Assembly: GCA_963733265.1 (NCBI GenBank)
Contig: CAVTCF010000004.1
Coordinates: 558,001-622,000 of the forward strand
DNA: 64,000 bases
Direction of reading: 5' to 3'
From: PALSA-1006 sp963733265
GTDB taxonomy: Bacteria > Pseudomonadota > Gammaproteobacteria > Burkholderiales > Gallionellaceae
This document shows, one piece after another, positions 1-7,954 of the stretch (position 1 is its first letter; each line of letters begins with the position of its first letter). The notes under the pieces were generated by a model. It did no database searches. It was given only the letters and a program-made list of their open reading frames with translations, and was not told the DNA's origin. The translations under genes and the position numbers were made by a program.

Positions 1-1
1 G

Positions 2-751
2 ACAGGTGCCGTAGCGGCAGTACAAAACATACTCAAGTGCGTGCATCGTTGCGGACTGGAAGTAAAACACATGATTTTGCAACCGCTGGCATCGAGCAGA
101 GCGGTGCTGGCAGATGATGAAAAAGATCTGGGTGTCTGCCTTGTCGATATAGGCGGAGGAACTACTGATGTGGCGGTGTTTACCGGTGGCGCGATTCGCC
201 ACACCGCAGTGATTCCAATTGCCGGTGATCAGATTACCAACGACATCGCGATGGCGTTGCGCACGCCCACTAAGGATGCTGAAGACATCAAAATTAAACA
301 TGGTTGCGCGCTACGCCAACTGGCTGAAGACGCGGCAATCGAGGTGCCCGGGGTTGGCGAACGCGGGGCACGAATGTTGTCGCGCCAAACTCTGGCAGAA
401 GTGATCGAGCCGCGCGTGGAAGAGTTGTATTCGCTGGTGCAAACAGAATTGCGGCGCAGTGGCTTCGAAGATTTATTGTCATCCGGCATCGTGCTTACAG
501 GCGGCAGTAGTGCCATGCAAGGCATGGTAGAGCTGGGCGAAGAAATTTTTCATATGCCGGTACGCCTGGGCTTGCCGCGATATGTTGGCGGACTATCGGA
601 TGTGGTGAAGACGCCGCGCTTTGCGACAGGCGTGGGTTTGTTGCTGTATGGATTGGAGCAGGAGCAAAAGAATCAAGTGGCGCGTATGCAATCGAGTTCA
701 TTTAAAGATGTGATGGCTCGAATGAAAGAATGGTTTCATGGCACGTTTTAA
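2..751 (+). CDS. ftsA: Cell division protein FtsA (C-terminal part)
   Basis: Actin-like ATPase that anchors FtsZ to the inner membrane and recruits later divisome proteins. The reading frame is open from the first bases, so the N-terminus lies outside the window and about 249 residues are visible. The phosphate-binding segment DIGGGTTDVAVF and the later TGGSSAMQGM segment are typical of the FtsA/MreB/Hsp70 ATPase fold. The extreme C-terminus, ending in MARMKEWFHGTF, resembles the amphipathic membrane-targeting helix of FtsA. ftsZ follows after 94 bases on the same strand, as in most proteobacterial division clusters. Confidence 0.95.
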   Translation, partial: TGAVAAVQNILKCVHRCGLEVKHMILQPLASSRAVLADDEKDLGVCLVDIGGGTTDVAVFTGGAIRHTAVIPIAGDQITNDIAMALRTPTKDAEDIKIKHGCALRQLAEDAAIEVPGVGERGARMLSRQTLAEVIEPRVEELYSLVQTELRRSGFEDLLSSGIVLTGGSSAMQGMVELGEEIFHMPVRLGLPRYVGGLSDVVKTPRFATGVGLLLYGLEQEQKNQVARMQSSSFKDVMARMKEWFHGTF

Positions 752-845
752 GTTGTCGTTTCAGTGCGGGCTGAAATGAAATACAGTGTTAATTTCGGGT
801 GTTGAGGTTTAGGGTTTTGATTTGCAATTTGATAAGGAGAAAAAA

Positions 846-2003
846 ATGTTTGAACTAATGGAATCACAGCCGCAAGGCGCAGTAATCAAAGTGATCGGTG
901 TTGGTGGCTGCGGTGGCAATGCTGTCGACCACATGATCGAACAAGGGGTGCAGGGCGTTGAGTTCATCACCATTAATACGGATGCACAAGCCCTCAAACG
1001 CAGCAAGGCGCGCACGCAGTTGCAAATTGGTTCAACGCTGACCAAAGGGCTGGGGGCCGGTGCCAAGCCGGAGATTGGCCAGGCAGCAGCAGAAGAAGAT
1101 CGCGAACGTATTGCCGAAATAATTCAAGGTGCGAATATGGTTTTTATCACCGCAGGGATGGGTGGTGGAACGGGTACTGGTGCAGCGCCGGTAGTGGCGC
1201 AAGTGGCAAAGGAATTGGGTATTTTAACCGTTGCCGTTGTGACCAAACCGTTCGTATTTGAAGGTAAGCGCATGAGTTTGGCTCAAACCGGTATTGAGGA
1301 GTTGGCAATTTATGTCGACTCACTCATCATTGTGCCAAATGCAAAGTTGATGGAAGTATTGGGTGGAAAAACAACGCTTCCCGCTGCGTTTAAGGCGGCG
1401 AATGGTGTATTGCAGGGTGCGGTTGCCGGTATTGCCGAAGTCATTAACGTACCGGGTATGGTCAACGTGGATTTCGCCGACGTATGTACACTGATGTCCG
1501 AGAATGGCATGGCAATGATGGGTGCAGCCACGGCCACTGGAGAAAATCGCGCCAAAAAGGCAGCCGAGCAGGCAATTGCCAGCCCCTTGCTGGAAGATGT
1601 CGATCTGTCCGGGGCACGCGGTGTGCTGGTAAATATCACCTCAAGCAGCACGCTGACTTTGGAAGAGTTGCATGAAGTCATGAATTGCTTCCAATTTGCG
1701 GCAACAGAAGCGACCGTGATTGTAGGGTCGGTATTCGATGAGACTATGGGTGATGAGCTGCGCGTGACTATTGTCGCAACAGGCCTGGGCTCTCCGAGAA
1801 ACAAACAATCAAAACCGGTACTGGTTCCGCAGGCGCAACTGCGTACCGGCACGCATGACCTTCCAAGTGTCGACTATCGCGAGTTGGAAATGCCCGCGGT
1901 GATACGAACTGCACGTCATCATGCGGCTACGGTAGAAGCAATGAAACAGTCTGGTGTGGACACTTTGGACATCCCGTCATTCCTGCGTAAACAGGCTGAC
2001 TGA
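846..2003 (+). CDS. ftsZ: Cell division protein FtsZ
   Basis: Tubulin-like GTPase that forms the Z ring. I place the start at the ATG at 846, giving 385 residues, because AAGGAG at 834-839 sits just upstream and the product begins MFELMES, as betaproteobacterial FtsZ usually does. An upstream in-frame start at 822 has no such site. The tubulin signature GGGTGTG is present around residue 107, after an N-terminal glycine-rich IGVGGCGGNAV nucleotide-binding loop. The protein ends in DIPSFLRKQ, the conserved C-terminal peptide that binds FtsA and ZipA. The linker before it is short, giving a length usual for the family. Confidence 0.97.
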   Translation: MFELMESQPQGAVIKVIGVGGCGGNAVDHMIEQGVQGVEFITINTDAQALKRSKARTQLQIGSTLTKGLGAGAKPEIGQAAAEEDRERIAEIIQGANMVFITAGMGGGTGTGAAPVVAQVAKELGILTVAVVTKPFVFEGKRMSLAQTGIEELAIYVDSLIIVPNAKLMEVLGGKTTLPAAFKAANGVLQGAVAGIAEVINVPGMVNVDFADVCTLMSENGMAMMGAATATGENRAKKAAEQAIASPLLEDVDLSGARGVLVNITSSSTLTLEELHEVMNCFQFAATEATVIVGSVFDETMGDELRVTIVATGLGSPRNKQSKPVLVPQAQLRTGTHDLPSVDYRELEMPAVIRTARHHAATVEAMKQSGVDTLDIPSFLRKQAD

Positions 2004-2098
2004 ATGAATTGACCGTCGTATTAGAGGTGGCATGGTCGGCGAGACTTGACCTGCTATGGTAAACTACGCTACGAATTTGTCTGAACTCGGGAAGAAAA

Positions 2099-3010
2099 AT
2101 GGTTAAGCAGCGCACGTTGAAGACGATGGTGCAAGCAACTGGGGTGGGTCTGCATACAGGCGAGAAAGTCTATCTGACTTTGCGTCCCGCGCCCGTCAAT
2201 AGCGGCATCGTATTTCGCCGTATTGATCTGCCTCAGCCGGTAGACATACAGGCCGAAGCGTACTCGGTTCACGATACACGGCTTTCAACATGTCTGGAAG
2301 CGCATGGTGCGAGGGTGGCAACAGTCGAGCATCTGATGTCGGCGCTTGCCGGATTGGGGATCGATAATGCGCTTGTCGAGTTGAGCAGTTCTGAGTTGCC
2401 GATTATGGACGGAAGTGCCGGCACTTTTATTTTTCTGATACAGTCGGCTGGAATTATTGAGCAATCGGCTGCAAAAAAATTCATTCGGATCAAAAAAACG
2501 GTGGAAGTTAAAGATGGCGATAAATGGGTTCGATTTGAACCATTTGAAGGATATAAGCTAAGTTTTACCATCAATTTCACACACCCTGTTATTGCCAATA
2601 CCAAACAAAGCGTGACGGTTGATTTAGGTACGCAGTCTTATGTCAAAGAAGTGAGTCGCGCACGCACCTTCGGTTTTATGCAGGAAGTAGAATATATGCG
2701 CTCGCAAGGCTTGGGCTTGGGCGGGAGTCTTGATAACGCAATCGTGATGGATGAGTATCGCGTCATCAACCCGGATGGGCTACGCTTTGAAGACGAATTC
2801 GTCAAACACAAAATGCTCGATGCTATTGGCGACCTATATTTGCTCGGACATTCACTGATAGGCGCATTCTCCGGTTACAAATCCGGACATGCGTTGAACA
2901 ACGCCTTGTGCCGGGCTTTGTTGGCTGATCAGGGCGCATGGGAGTTCACCACGTTTGACTCCCCTGAAGAAGCGCCTGACTTTTCCCGATTACAACTGCA
3001 AGCTGTTTAG
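2099..3010 (+). CDS. lpxC: UDP-3-O-acyl-N-acetylglucosamine deacetylase LpxC
   Basis: Zinc deacetylase that carries out the first committed step of lipid A synthesis in the cytoplasm. The 303-residue length is standard. The zinc-binding VEHLMSALAG motif (around residue 78) and the later HKMLDAIGDL motif with its His and Asp ligands are both present. The ATG follows GGGAAG closely. The gene begins 95 bases after ftsZ on the same strand, the usual neighbour arrangement. This shows the cell is a lipid A-making Gram-negative. Confidence 0.97.
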   Translation: MVKQRTLKTMVQATGVGLHTGEKVYLTLRPAPVNSGIVFRRIDLPQPVDIQAEAYSVHDTRLSTCLEAHGARVATVEHLMSALAGLGIDNALVELSSSELPIMDGSAGTFIFLIQSAGIIEQSAAKKFIRIKKTVEVKDGDKWVRFEPFEGYKLSFTINFTHPVIANTKQSVTVDLGTQSYVKEVSRARTFGFMQEVEYMRSQGLGLGGSLDNAIVMDEYRVINPDGLRFEDEFVKHKMLDAIGDLYLLGHSLIGAFSGYKSGHALNNALCRALLADQGAWEFTTFDSPEEAPDFSRLQLQAV

Positions 3011-3025
3011 CCCAGACGGCCTGAT

Positions 3026-3226
3026 ATGCTAGTACTCCGCTTGCTATTGGTACTTGCAGCACTCATCATTGTCCTTTCCGGTGGTATGTTTCTGCTAACC
3101 CGCAAGCACACATATTTACGCTTCGCATGGAACGTAGTCCGCTTTGTTGTCATTTTGGTATTGGTATTCGCGGTGCTGTTTGTGCTGGAACGCTATGTCC
3201 TAATCGGATGGAAAATATTGCTTTAA
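3026..3226 (+). CDS. Small two-helix membrane protein, unknown function
   Basis: A 66-residue protein starting 15 bases after the lpxC stop and so probably co-transcribed with it. Two hydrophobic helices are visible, roughly residues 2-23 and 36-60, separated by a short basic segment RKHTYLRFAW. I do not recognise a named family. The ribosome-binding site is weak, which suggests it relies on coupling to lpxC translation. It is followed by a strong hairpin that ends the cluster. The reading frame is clean and hydrophobicity is typical of a real small membrane protein. Confidence 0.7.
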   Translation: MLVLRLLLVLAALIIVLSGGMFLLTRKHTYLRFAWNVVRFVVILVLVFAVLFVLERYVLIGWKILL

Positions 3227-3284
3227 AGGCAGATAAATATTTTGGGGCGAAGCCCAGCGTTTGCAGCAAAGTTGATATTTCAAA

Positions 3285-3318
3285 GTAAAAGCCCCGACAG
3301 AATCTGCCGGGGCTTTAC
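3285..3318. terminator. Bidirectional rho-independent terminator
   Basis: An inverted repeat with arms at 3285-3296 and 3308-3318 (core AAAGCCCCG / CGGGGCTTT, one bulged A) encloses an 11-base loop. It lies between the convergent lpxC cluster and the encapsulin operon, so it can end transcription from both sides. Confidence 0.8.
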
Positions 3319-3337
3319 ACAAACGTAAACTACAATC

Positions 3338-5098
3338 CTATTTTCTCGACAACTGTCTAACTACGCCTACCAAACGATCAATTTCTTCGTGGGTATTATA
3401 GAAAGCCAGTGACGGACGCACGGTTGCTTCAAGTCCAAAACGGCGCAAAATTGGTTGTGCGCAGTGGTGCCCTGTACGTACAGCGATACCTTCTTTATTC
3501 AACGCTTCTCCGACTTCACTGGTTTGATATCCATCCAGTACGAAAGACAGCACGCTGGTTTTCTCTTTCGCAGTGCCAACCAAGCGCAGGCCGGGGATGC
3601 TACCCAGAGCTTTCATTGCATATACCAGCAACTCATGCTCATAACGGTTAATGTTGTCGATACCGAGTTTTTGCACGTAGTCGATAGCAGCGCCAAGCCC
3701 TACGGCGTCGGCGATGTTACCAGTTCCGGCTTCAAACTTTGCCGGTGCGGGGTGGTAGCGGGTCTTTTCGAAAGTGACATCTTCGATCATATTGCCACCG
3801 CCTTGCCATGCCGGCATTTCTTCCAGCACTTCCGGTTTGCCGTACAACGCGCCAATACCGGTTGGAGCGAATACTTTGTGACCGGAAAATACAAAGAAGT
3901 CACAATCAAGATGTTGCATATCGGCACGCATATGTGAAACCGATTGCGCGCCATCCAGCAACACGCGAGCACCGTAACGATGGGCCATTTCAATCATCTG
4001 CTTGGCGGGTGTTACTGTGCCAAGCGCATTGGACACTTGTGTGAACGACACCAGCTTGGTGCGGGAATTGAGCAAGCGTTCATATTCTTCCAGCAACACT
4101 TGACCGTCCTCATCTACCGGAGCAACACGAAGCTTTGCACCCGTTTCGGCACACAACATTTGCCAAGGCACGATATTAGCGTGATGCTCCAGATGTGTAA
4201 TGAGAATCTCGTCATCTTTGCCGATATGTTTTTTGCCCCAGCTTTTTGCCACCAGATTGATTGCTTCCGTAGTGCCGCGTACAAATACGATTTCCTTACT
4301 GGAACTGGCATTGAGAAAGTCAGCGATCTTGTCACGCGCGCCTTCATACGCATCGGTGGCACGGGCTGCTATTTCATGTGCCGCGCGATGGATATTCGAG
4401 TTCTCGTGCTCATAGAAATACGACAAGCGATCAATCACCGACTGAGGCTTTTGCGTAGTAGCGGCATTGTCCAGCCAGGCCAGCGGACGCCCATTCACCA
4501 ACTCTTTCAAGATGGGGAAATCGCGACGCACGGATAGCACATCAAATGGCGGATGGGCTGACGTTGGCACTTGTCCTGCCGCAGATTGAGCGTGCCCTAC
4601 AGAAGCCGTTTGCGGAATGCCGGCTTGAGACGGGTTACGATTAAAGCGTGCGGCCTCATCCAGAAAATACAAGGTCGCACCCGTCATCTTCGGATGATCT
4701 TTTGCATTGTCTTTCAGCAAGTCGCGCAGCACATCTTCACCCGGGTAACCGCTGGCATCCAGATTCGGAGCCACCGCGAAATCAGCACCGGGTGCCCAAG
4801 CATTTGTCACCGGCAACTGCGGTGAGTGAGTGTGAGGTGTATCCAAATGCAGATCCAGTGGATCTCCACCCGTTAGCGGAAAAGCCAGATCATTATTTCG
4901 CGGTGGCATCGAAGACCCCAAGGAAGGTGAATACGCAGCCAACTTGCCAGGAACTCCTGAAAATAGCTCGTTCGCAATACGCTCGATCATTGCGACATCG
5001 GGTGCAAAGTTTTGACCGCCCGCCAGCGCGGCAACATCAGCGTGTACCGGGATATTGGCCGAACTGATGTCTGGAATATTCAGATTACTTGTACTCAT
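3338..5098 (-). CDS. Cysteine desulfurase, encapsulin cargo type (SufS-like with N-terminal targeting domain)
   Basis: PLP enzyme that removes sulfur from cysteine as a persulfide. The catalytic part (about residues 186-586) is SufS-like: the PLP lysine lies in SGHKVFAPTG (about residue 408) and the reactive cysteine in RTGHHCAQP (about residue 546). The first 185 residues are extra, rich in Pro, Asn and Ala, and look disordered apart from short segments such as GYPGEDVLRDLL and YFLDEAARF. Long N-terminal extensions of this kind load the desulfurase into family 2A encapsulins. I chose the ATG at 5098 (MSTSNLNI), which overlaps the shell gene by 14 bases, over an in-frame ATG at 5122 and a TTG at 5134. 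The overlap with the shell gene suggests coupled translation and fixed stoichiometry of cargo and shell. Confidence 0.93.
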   Translation of the reverse strand: MSTSNLNIPDISSANIPVHADVAALAGGQNFAPDVAMIERIANELFSGVPGKLAAYSPSLGSSMPPRNNDLAFPLTGGDPLDLHLDTPHTHSPQLPVTNAWAPGADFAVAPNLDASGYPGEDVLRDLLKDNAKDHPKMTGATLYFLDEAARFNRNPSQAGIPQTASVGHAQSAAGQVPTSAHPPFDVLSVRRDFPILKELVNGRPLAWLDNAATTQKPQSVIDRLSYFYEHENSNIHRAAHEIAARATDAYEGARDKIADFLNASSSKEIVFVRGTTEAINLVAKSWGKKHIGKDDEILITHLEHHANIVPWQMLCAETGAKLRVAPVDEDGQVLLEEYERLLNSRTKLVSFTQVSNALGTVTPAKQMIEMAHRYGARVLLDGAQSVSHMRADMQHLDCDFFVFSGHKVFAPTGIGALYGKPEVLEEMPAWQGGGNMIEDVTFEKTRYHPAPAKFEAGTGNIADAVGLGAAIDYVQKLGIDNINRYEHELLVYAMKALGSIPGLRLVGTAKEKTSVLSFVLDGYQTSEVGEALNKEGIAVRTGHHCAQPILRRFGLEATVRPSLAFYNTHEEIDRLVGVVRQLSRK

Positions 5099-6002
5099 GA
5101 TACTTACCCACTTCGACGTCATCGAGCACGGCAAGTGCGTCGTCAGTCAGTACAGCAAGTGAGCAATACAGCGAGATCAGGTAAGACGCAATAGCCTTAC
5201 GATCTATTCCCATGAAGCGTACGGACAAGCCCATGCTTTGTTCGCCCGGCAGATTGGGCTGATACAAACCAACCACGCCCTGACGGCTTTCGCCGGTACG
5301 CAGCAGAATAATGCTGGTCTTGCCTTTGACTACCGGAATCTTGTCCGAAGGAATCAGCGGAATTCCGCGCCATGTCAAGAACGGCGAACCGGAAATAGTA
5401 ACAGTTGGCGGAGGCACGCCACGACGGGTGCATTCACGACCGAAGGCTGCGATAGCTAACGGATGAGCCAGAAAGAAGCCGGGTTCTTTCCAAACTTTGG
5501 TGATCAACTCGTCCAAGTCATCTGGTGTCGGCGCACCTGTTCGTGTCTTGATGCGTTGTGTGGTGGCAACATTAGTCAACAGACCATATTCTTTATTATT
5601 GATCAATTCACTTTCTTGACGCTCTTTGACGGTCTCGATGGTCAGGCGTAACTGTTCGCGAATTTGATTATGCGGGCTGCTGTATAGGTCTGAGACGCGC
5701 GTATGCACGTCAACCACGGTATTCACAGCACTCAACATGTATTCACGACCCCACTCTTCGTAGTCTACAAAGGTTTGGGGCAATTCACGCTCGTCACGTT
5801 GCGAGCAGGCAACTGTTACACGAGAAGCATCTTTAACTTTGTTCACGCGGTAGATACCGGCTTCCAGCGGAACCCAGCTTAACAACTGCGGCAACCAGCG
5901 AGGCGTGATGATGCCTAATTGCGGTACAGTTTTGGTGGCATTGGCTAGCGTGCGCGCGGCGACATCACTTAGTGCCAATTGGTCTTTGCTGTCTACAGCC
6001 AT
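5085..6002 (-). CDS. Family 2A encapsulin shell protein (SrpI-like)
   Basis: A 305-residue HK97-fold shell protein expected to self-assemble into a closed icosahedral compartment. It strongly resembles SrpI of Synechococcus elongatus by segments I recall: LANATKTVPQLGIITPRWLP near the N-terminus, the central FAHPLAIAAFGRECTRRGV-type stretch (here FFLAHPLAIAAFGRECTRRG), and SRQGVVGLYQPNLPGEQSMG followed by SVRFMGIDRKA near the C-terminus. The start has an ideal AAGGAG site seven bases upstream. It directly precedes its cargo desulfurase and follows a regulator, a serine acetyltransferase and a rhodanese. This genetic set is the sulfur-metabolism encapsulin arrangement. The identification rests on sequence similarity and context together. 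Confidence 0.94.
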   Translation of the reverse strand: MAVDSKDQLALSDVAARTLANATKTVPQLGIITPRWLPQLLSWVPLEAGIYRVNKVKDASRVTVACSQRDERELPQTFVDYEEWGREYMLSAVNTVVDVHTRVSDLYSSPHNQIREQLRLTIETVKERQESELINNKEYGLLTNVATTQRIKTRTGAPTPDDLDELITKVWKEPGFFLAHPLAIAAFGRECTRRGVPPPTVTISGSPFLTWRGIPLIPSDKIPVVKGKTSIILLRTGESRQGVVGLYQPNLPGEQSMGLSVRFMGIDRKAIASYLISLYCSLAVLTDDALAVLDDVEVGKYHEYK

Positions 6003-6065
6003 GATTTACTCCTTATGAAAAAAACAGATAAAGTTATATGAAAAAAAGCTAAACGATTCTCGGGC

Positions 6066-6081
6066 AAGACTTAGCTGTCTT
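6066..6081. promoter_or_regulatory. Candidate operator upstream of the encapsulin shell gene
   Basis: A short inverted repeat (AAGAC, six-base spacer, GTCTT) lies in the 128-base gap between the XRE regulator and the shell gene. An HTH dimer encoded next door could bind it. The arms are short, so it may be chance. A TATAAC hexamer closer to the shell start is a possible -10 element without a convincing -35. Confidence 0.25.
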
Positions 6082-6130
6082 CAACATGCTATAGACGCCA
6101 ATTCGATTTGAAAAAATAGAGTTGGTTTAT

Positions 6131-6346
6131 TTAGATATGCTCGCAGCGGGCAATTAAGCTGGACGTTTGTATATCCAGAGCTCTAGCCAACTTTGAAACG
6201 GTTATGATAGAAGGTACCGCATTACCCCGCTCAACCTCGCCTAAATAGGATCGATTGAGATCGGCACGCTCAGCCAATTGCTCTTGTGACCAACCACGCT
6301 CTTCGCGTAATTGGCGAAGCACATGAGCGAATTCCTGGATGGTCAT
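6131..6346 (-). CDS. XRE-family helix-turn-helix regulator in the encapsulin operon
   Basis: A 71-residue Cro/CI-type DNA-binding protein that is essentially one HTH domain: WSQEQLAERADLNRSYLGEVERG is the classic helix-turn-helix core, followed by PSIITVSKLARALDI. No separate ligand-binding domain is visible, so it would act as a small dimeric repressor or activator. Its ATG overlaps the serine acetyltransferase stop by four bases, tying it to the same transcript. The 128-base gap that follows, before the shell gene, is the natural place for it to act. Control of the shell and cargo by this protein is inference. Confidence 0.88.
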   Translation of the reverse strand: MTIQEFAHVLRQLREERGWSQEQLAERADLNRSYLGEVERGNAVPSIITVSKLARALDIQTSSLIARCEHI

Positions 6347-7287
6347 GATTTACCTTCCATTAGTTCGTGATGAGAGCTGGCTTGGGTAATAACGCTACCC
6401 GGTGGCACACTTCGGGTGAGCCAGACATTGCCGCCGATGCTTGAACCTTTACCTATTGTAATGCGCCCTAAAATGGTGGCACCTGCATAGACCACAACAT
6501 CATCCTCAAGAATAGGATGGCGCAATTGACCTTTTTCCAGCACTCCGTCCTCGCCCACGTTAAAGCGTTTTGCGCCTAACGTGACTGCCTGATAAATGCG
6601 AACTCTTTGGCCAATAATAGCAGTCTCTCCAATAACCACACCTGTACCGTGATCAATAAAGAAACCAGAGCCAATTTGCGCGCCGGGATGAATATCGATG
6701 CCCGTTGCGGAATGGGCTAACTCTGCAATGATGCGTGCGATCATTGGCGCACCTAATTTATACAGCACATTGGCCAACCGATGATGAATCACCGCTTGAA
6801 TGCCGGGATAGCAAAGCAGGATTTCATCCACGCTATGAGCAGCGGGGTCGCCGTTGTAGGCAGCGCGAACGTCAGTATCCAGCAGGCTACGCACTTTTGG
6901 CAGTGCCGCAGCCAAAGATCTAACAATACTCACCGCGCGAGACTCAACGCTGCTATCTGGATCATGACCCAATTGGCGCGCGGTATAGTTCAACTCTAGC
7001 AAAACTTGCTGATGCAGAGCATACAGCGCACTATCCAGCGTATGCGCCACGTAAAAATCTTCACTTTCCTGACGCAGATCCGGTGGCCCTAAACGCATCG
7101 GAAACAATGCCCCGCGCAGACCATCAACTATGTCACGTATAGGGCCGGGTGCGGGTAGTTCACGTCCACCGCATTCATGGTTGCGGGCACAGGACTCTCG
7201 CCATTGCCGACGCACTTCGCGTAATTCTTCAACTACGCGCCCTAATTCCCAATCTGCGGGCAACGGAAGAATTTCATGTTTACTCAT
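6343..7287 (-). CDS. Serine O-acetyltransferase (SrpH/EpsC-like, long form)
   Basis: Makes O-acetylserine from serine and acetyl-CoA, the direct precursor of cysteine. The 314-residue protein has a helical N-terminal half and a left-handed beta-helix of hexapeptide repeats from about residue 196. The catalytic FIDHGTGVVIGE segment (His at about residue 213) and the IYQAVTLGAKRF segment are intact. The length fits the long form found beside encapsulin shell genes rather than the short CysE of enterobacteria. It starts one base after the rhodanese stop and overlaps the regulator gene by four bases. In this operon it would raise the cysteine supply for the desulfurase cargo. Confidence 0.93.
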   Translation of the reverse strand: MSKHEILPLPADWELGRVVEELREVRRQWRESCARNHECGGRELPAPGPIRDIVDGLRGALFPMRLGPPDLRQESEDFYVAHTLDSALYALHQQVLLELNYTARQLGHDPDSSVESRAVSIVRSLAAALPKVRSLLDTDVRAAYNGDPAAHSVDEILLCYPGIQAVIHHRLANVLYKLGAPMIARIIAELAHSATGIDIHPGAQIGSGFFIDHGTGVVIGETAIIGQRVRIYQAVTLGAKRFNVGEDGVLEKGQLRHPILEDDVVVYAGATILGRITIGKGSSIGGNVWLTRSVPPGSVITQASSHHELMEGKS

Positions 7288-7752
7288 TCAATCTTTTACC
7301 CATGGCAATTTGCGATTAACCCAGCCGTTCTTTAAATTGATCTCGCCTTCGAATCCTTCAGTAACGTTGAACACGTTCTTGTACCCGAGCCTGCTCGCTG
7401 TTTCGGCTGCCGCTACTGAGCGTTTACCGCTGCGGCACAGGAATAGAACAACATCAAGCTTTCCTGCTTTGCTATCCAGTTCGCGCACGAAACGAGGATT
7501 GCTCACCATCGGGTTGCCAATAGCCCAAGCTACATGTGTTGACCCGGGCACATAGCCAACAGACTCACGCTCCTCAATTGTGCGCACATCAATCAATAAC
7601 GCATCACCGTGTTCAACTAAATGCCAAGCATCTTGTGGTGATATATCACCGGCGTAAAGCAGCCCAACCAGTTGGGCATTATGACGAGAATTGTATAGGA
7701 TAGTCTCCGATGCGTTAGAAATTTCAGATGGAGACTCGACAGTAATGGGCAT
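7288..7752 (-). CDS. Rhodanese-domain sulfurtransferase, first gene of the encapsulin operon
   Basis: A 154-residue single-domain rhodanese. The catalytic cysteine lies in FLCRSGKRS (about residue 106), the expected six-residue active-site loop, and the domain begins at about residue 37 with ISPQDAWHLV and LLIDVRTIEE. The first 36 residues form a short extension without a signal peptide, so it is cytoplasmic. It carries sulfane sulfur as a cysteine persulfide and could accept or deliver sulfur to the encapsulated desulfurase. It abuts the serine acetyltransferase gene with no spacer, so both are certainly on one message. Confidence 0.92.
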   Translation of the reverse strand: MPITVESPSEISNASETILYNSRHNAQLVGLLYAGDISPQDAWHLVEHGDALLIDVRTIEERESVGYVPGSTHVAWAIGNPMVSNPRFVRELDSKAGKLDVVLFLCRSGKRSVAAAETASRLGYKNVFNVTEGFEGEINLKNGWVNRKLPWVKD

Positions 7753-7774
7753 ACGAACCTTTCGATTAATTCAC

Positions 7775-7795
7775 CCAGCGCAATAACATCGCTGG
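7775..7795. promoter_or_regulatory. Small inverted repeat in the leader of the encapsulin operon
   Basis: CCAGCG and CGCTGG arms flank a nine-base loop about 25-45 bases upstream of the rhodanese start. In the RNA it would form a small hairpin. It could equally be an operator. No further evidence supports either role. Confidence 0.25.
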
Positions 7796-7813
7796 TTGCA
7801 ATGAAGTTGCATC

Positions 7814-7843
7814 GTATTACCATTGGCTTAGAACAAAAAACAA
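7814..7843 (-). promoter_or_regulatory. Candidate sigma-70 promoter of the encapsulin operon
   Basis: On the minus strand TTGTTT (7838-7843) and TAATAC (7814-7819) are spaced by 18 bases, 61 bases upstream of the rhodanese start. The match is reasonable but the region is AT-rich, so chance matches are likely. Confidence 0.35.
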
Positions 7844-7908
7844 GAAATTATGATAAGTAAAGCTGAAAGCAGAATATCAAGGGGACTATGATATCTGAAA
7901 AGGAAATT

Positions 7909-7935
7909 TGTGGGGGAACAGGACGTTCCCCCACA
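7909..7935 (-). terminator. Terminator after the cytochrome b561-c' genes
   Basis: A perfect 11-base stem (TGTGGGGGAAC / GTTCCCCCACA) with a five-base loop lies just past the cytochrome c' stop. On the minus strand it is followed by an AAATTT stretch. Confidence 0.75.
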
Positions 7936-7954
7936 GACTTAGATAATGACGATA

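Noticed and set aside
3455..3937. A 160-residue frame on the plus strand inside the cysteine desulfurase
   Set aside because: It is antisense to a strongly supported gene with active-site motifs, has no ribosome site and no recognisable domain.
5099..5134. Longer start of the desulfurase (ATG at 5122 or TTG at 5134)
   Set aside because: The added residues resemble nothing in the family and the shell-gene overlap favours the ATG at 5098.
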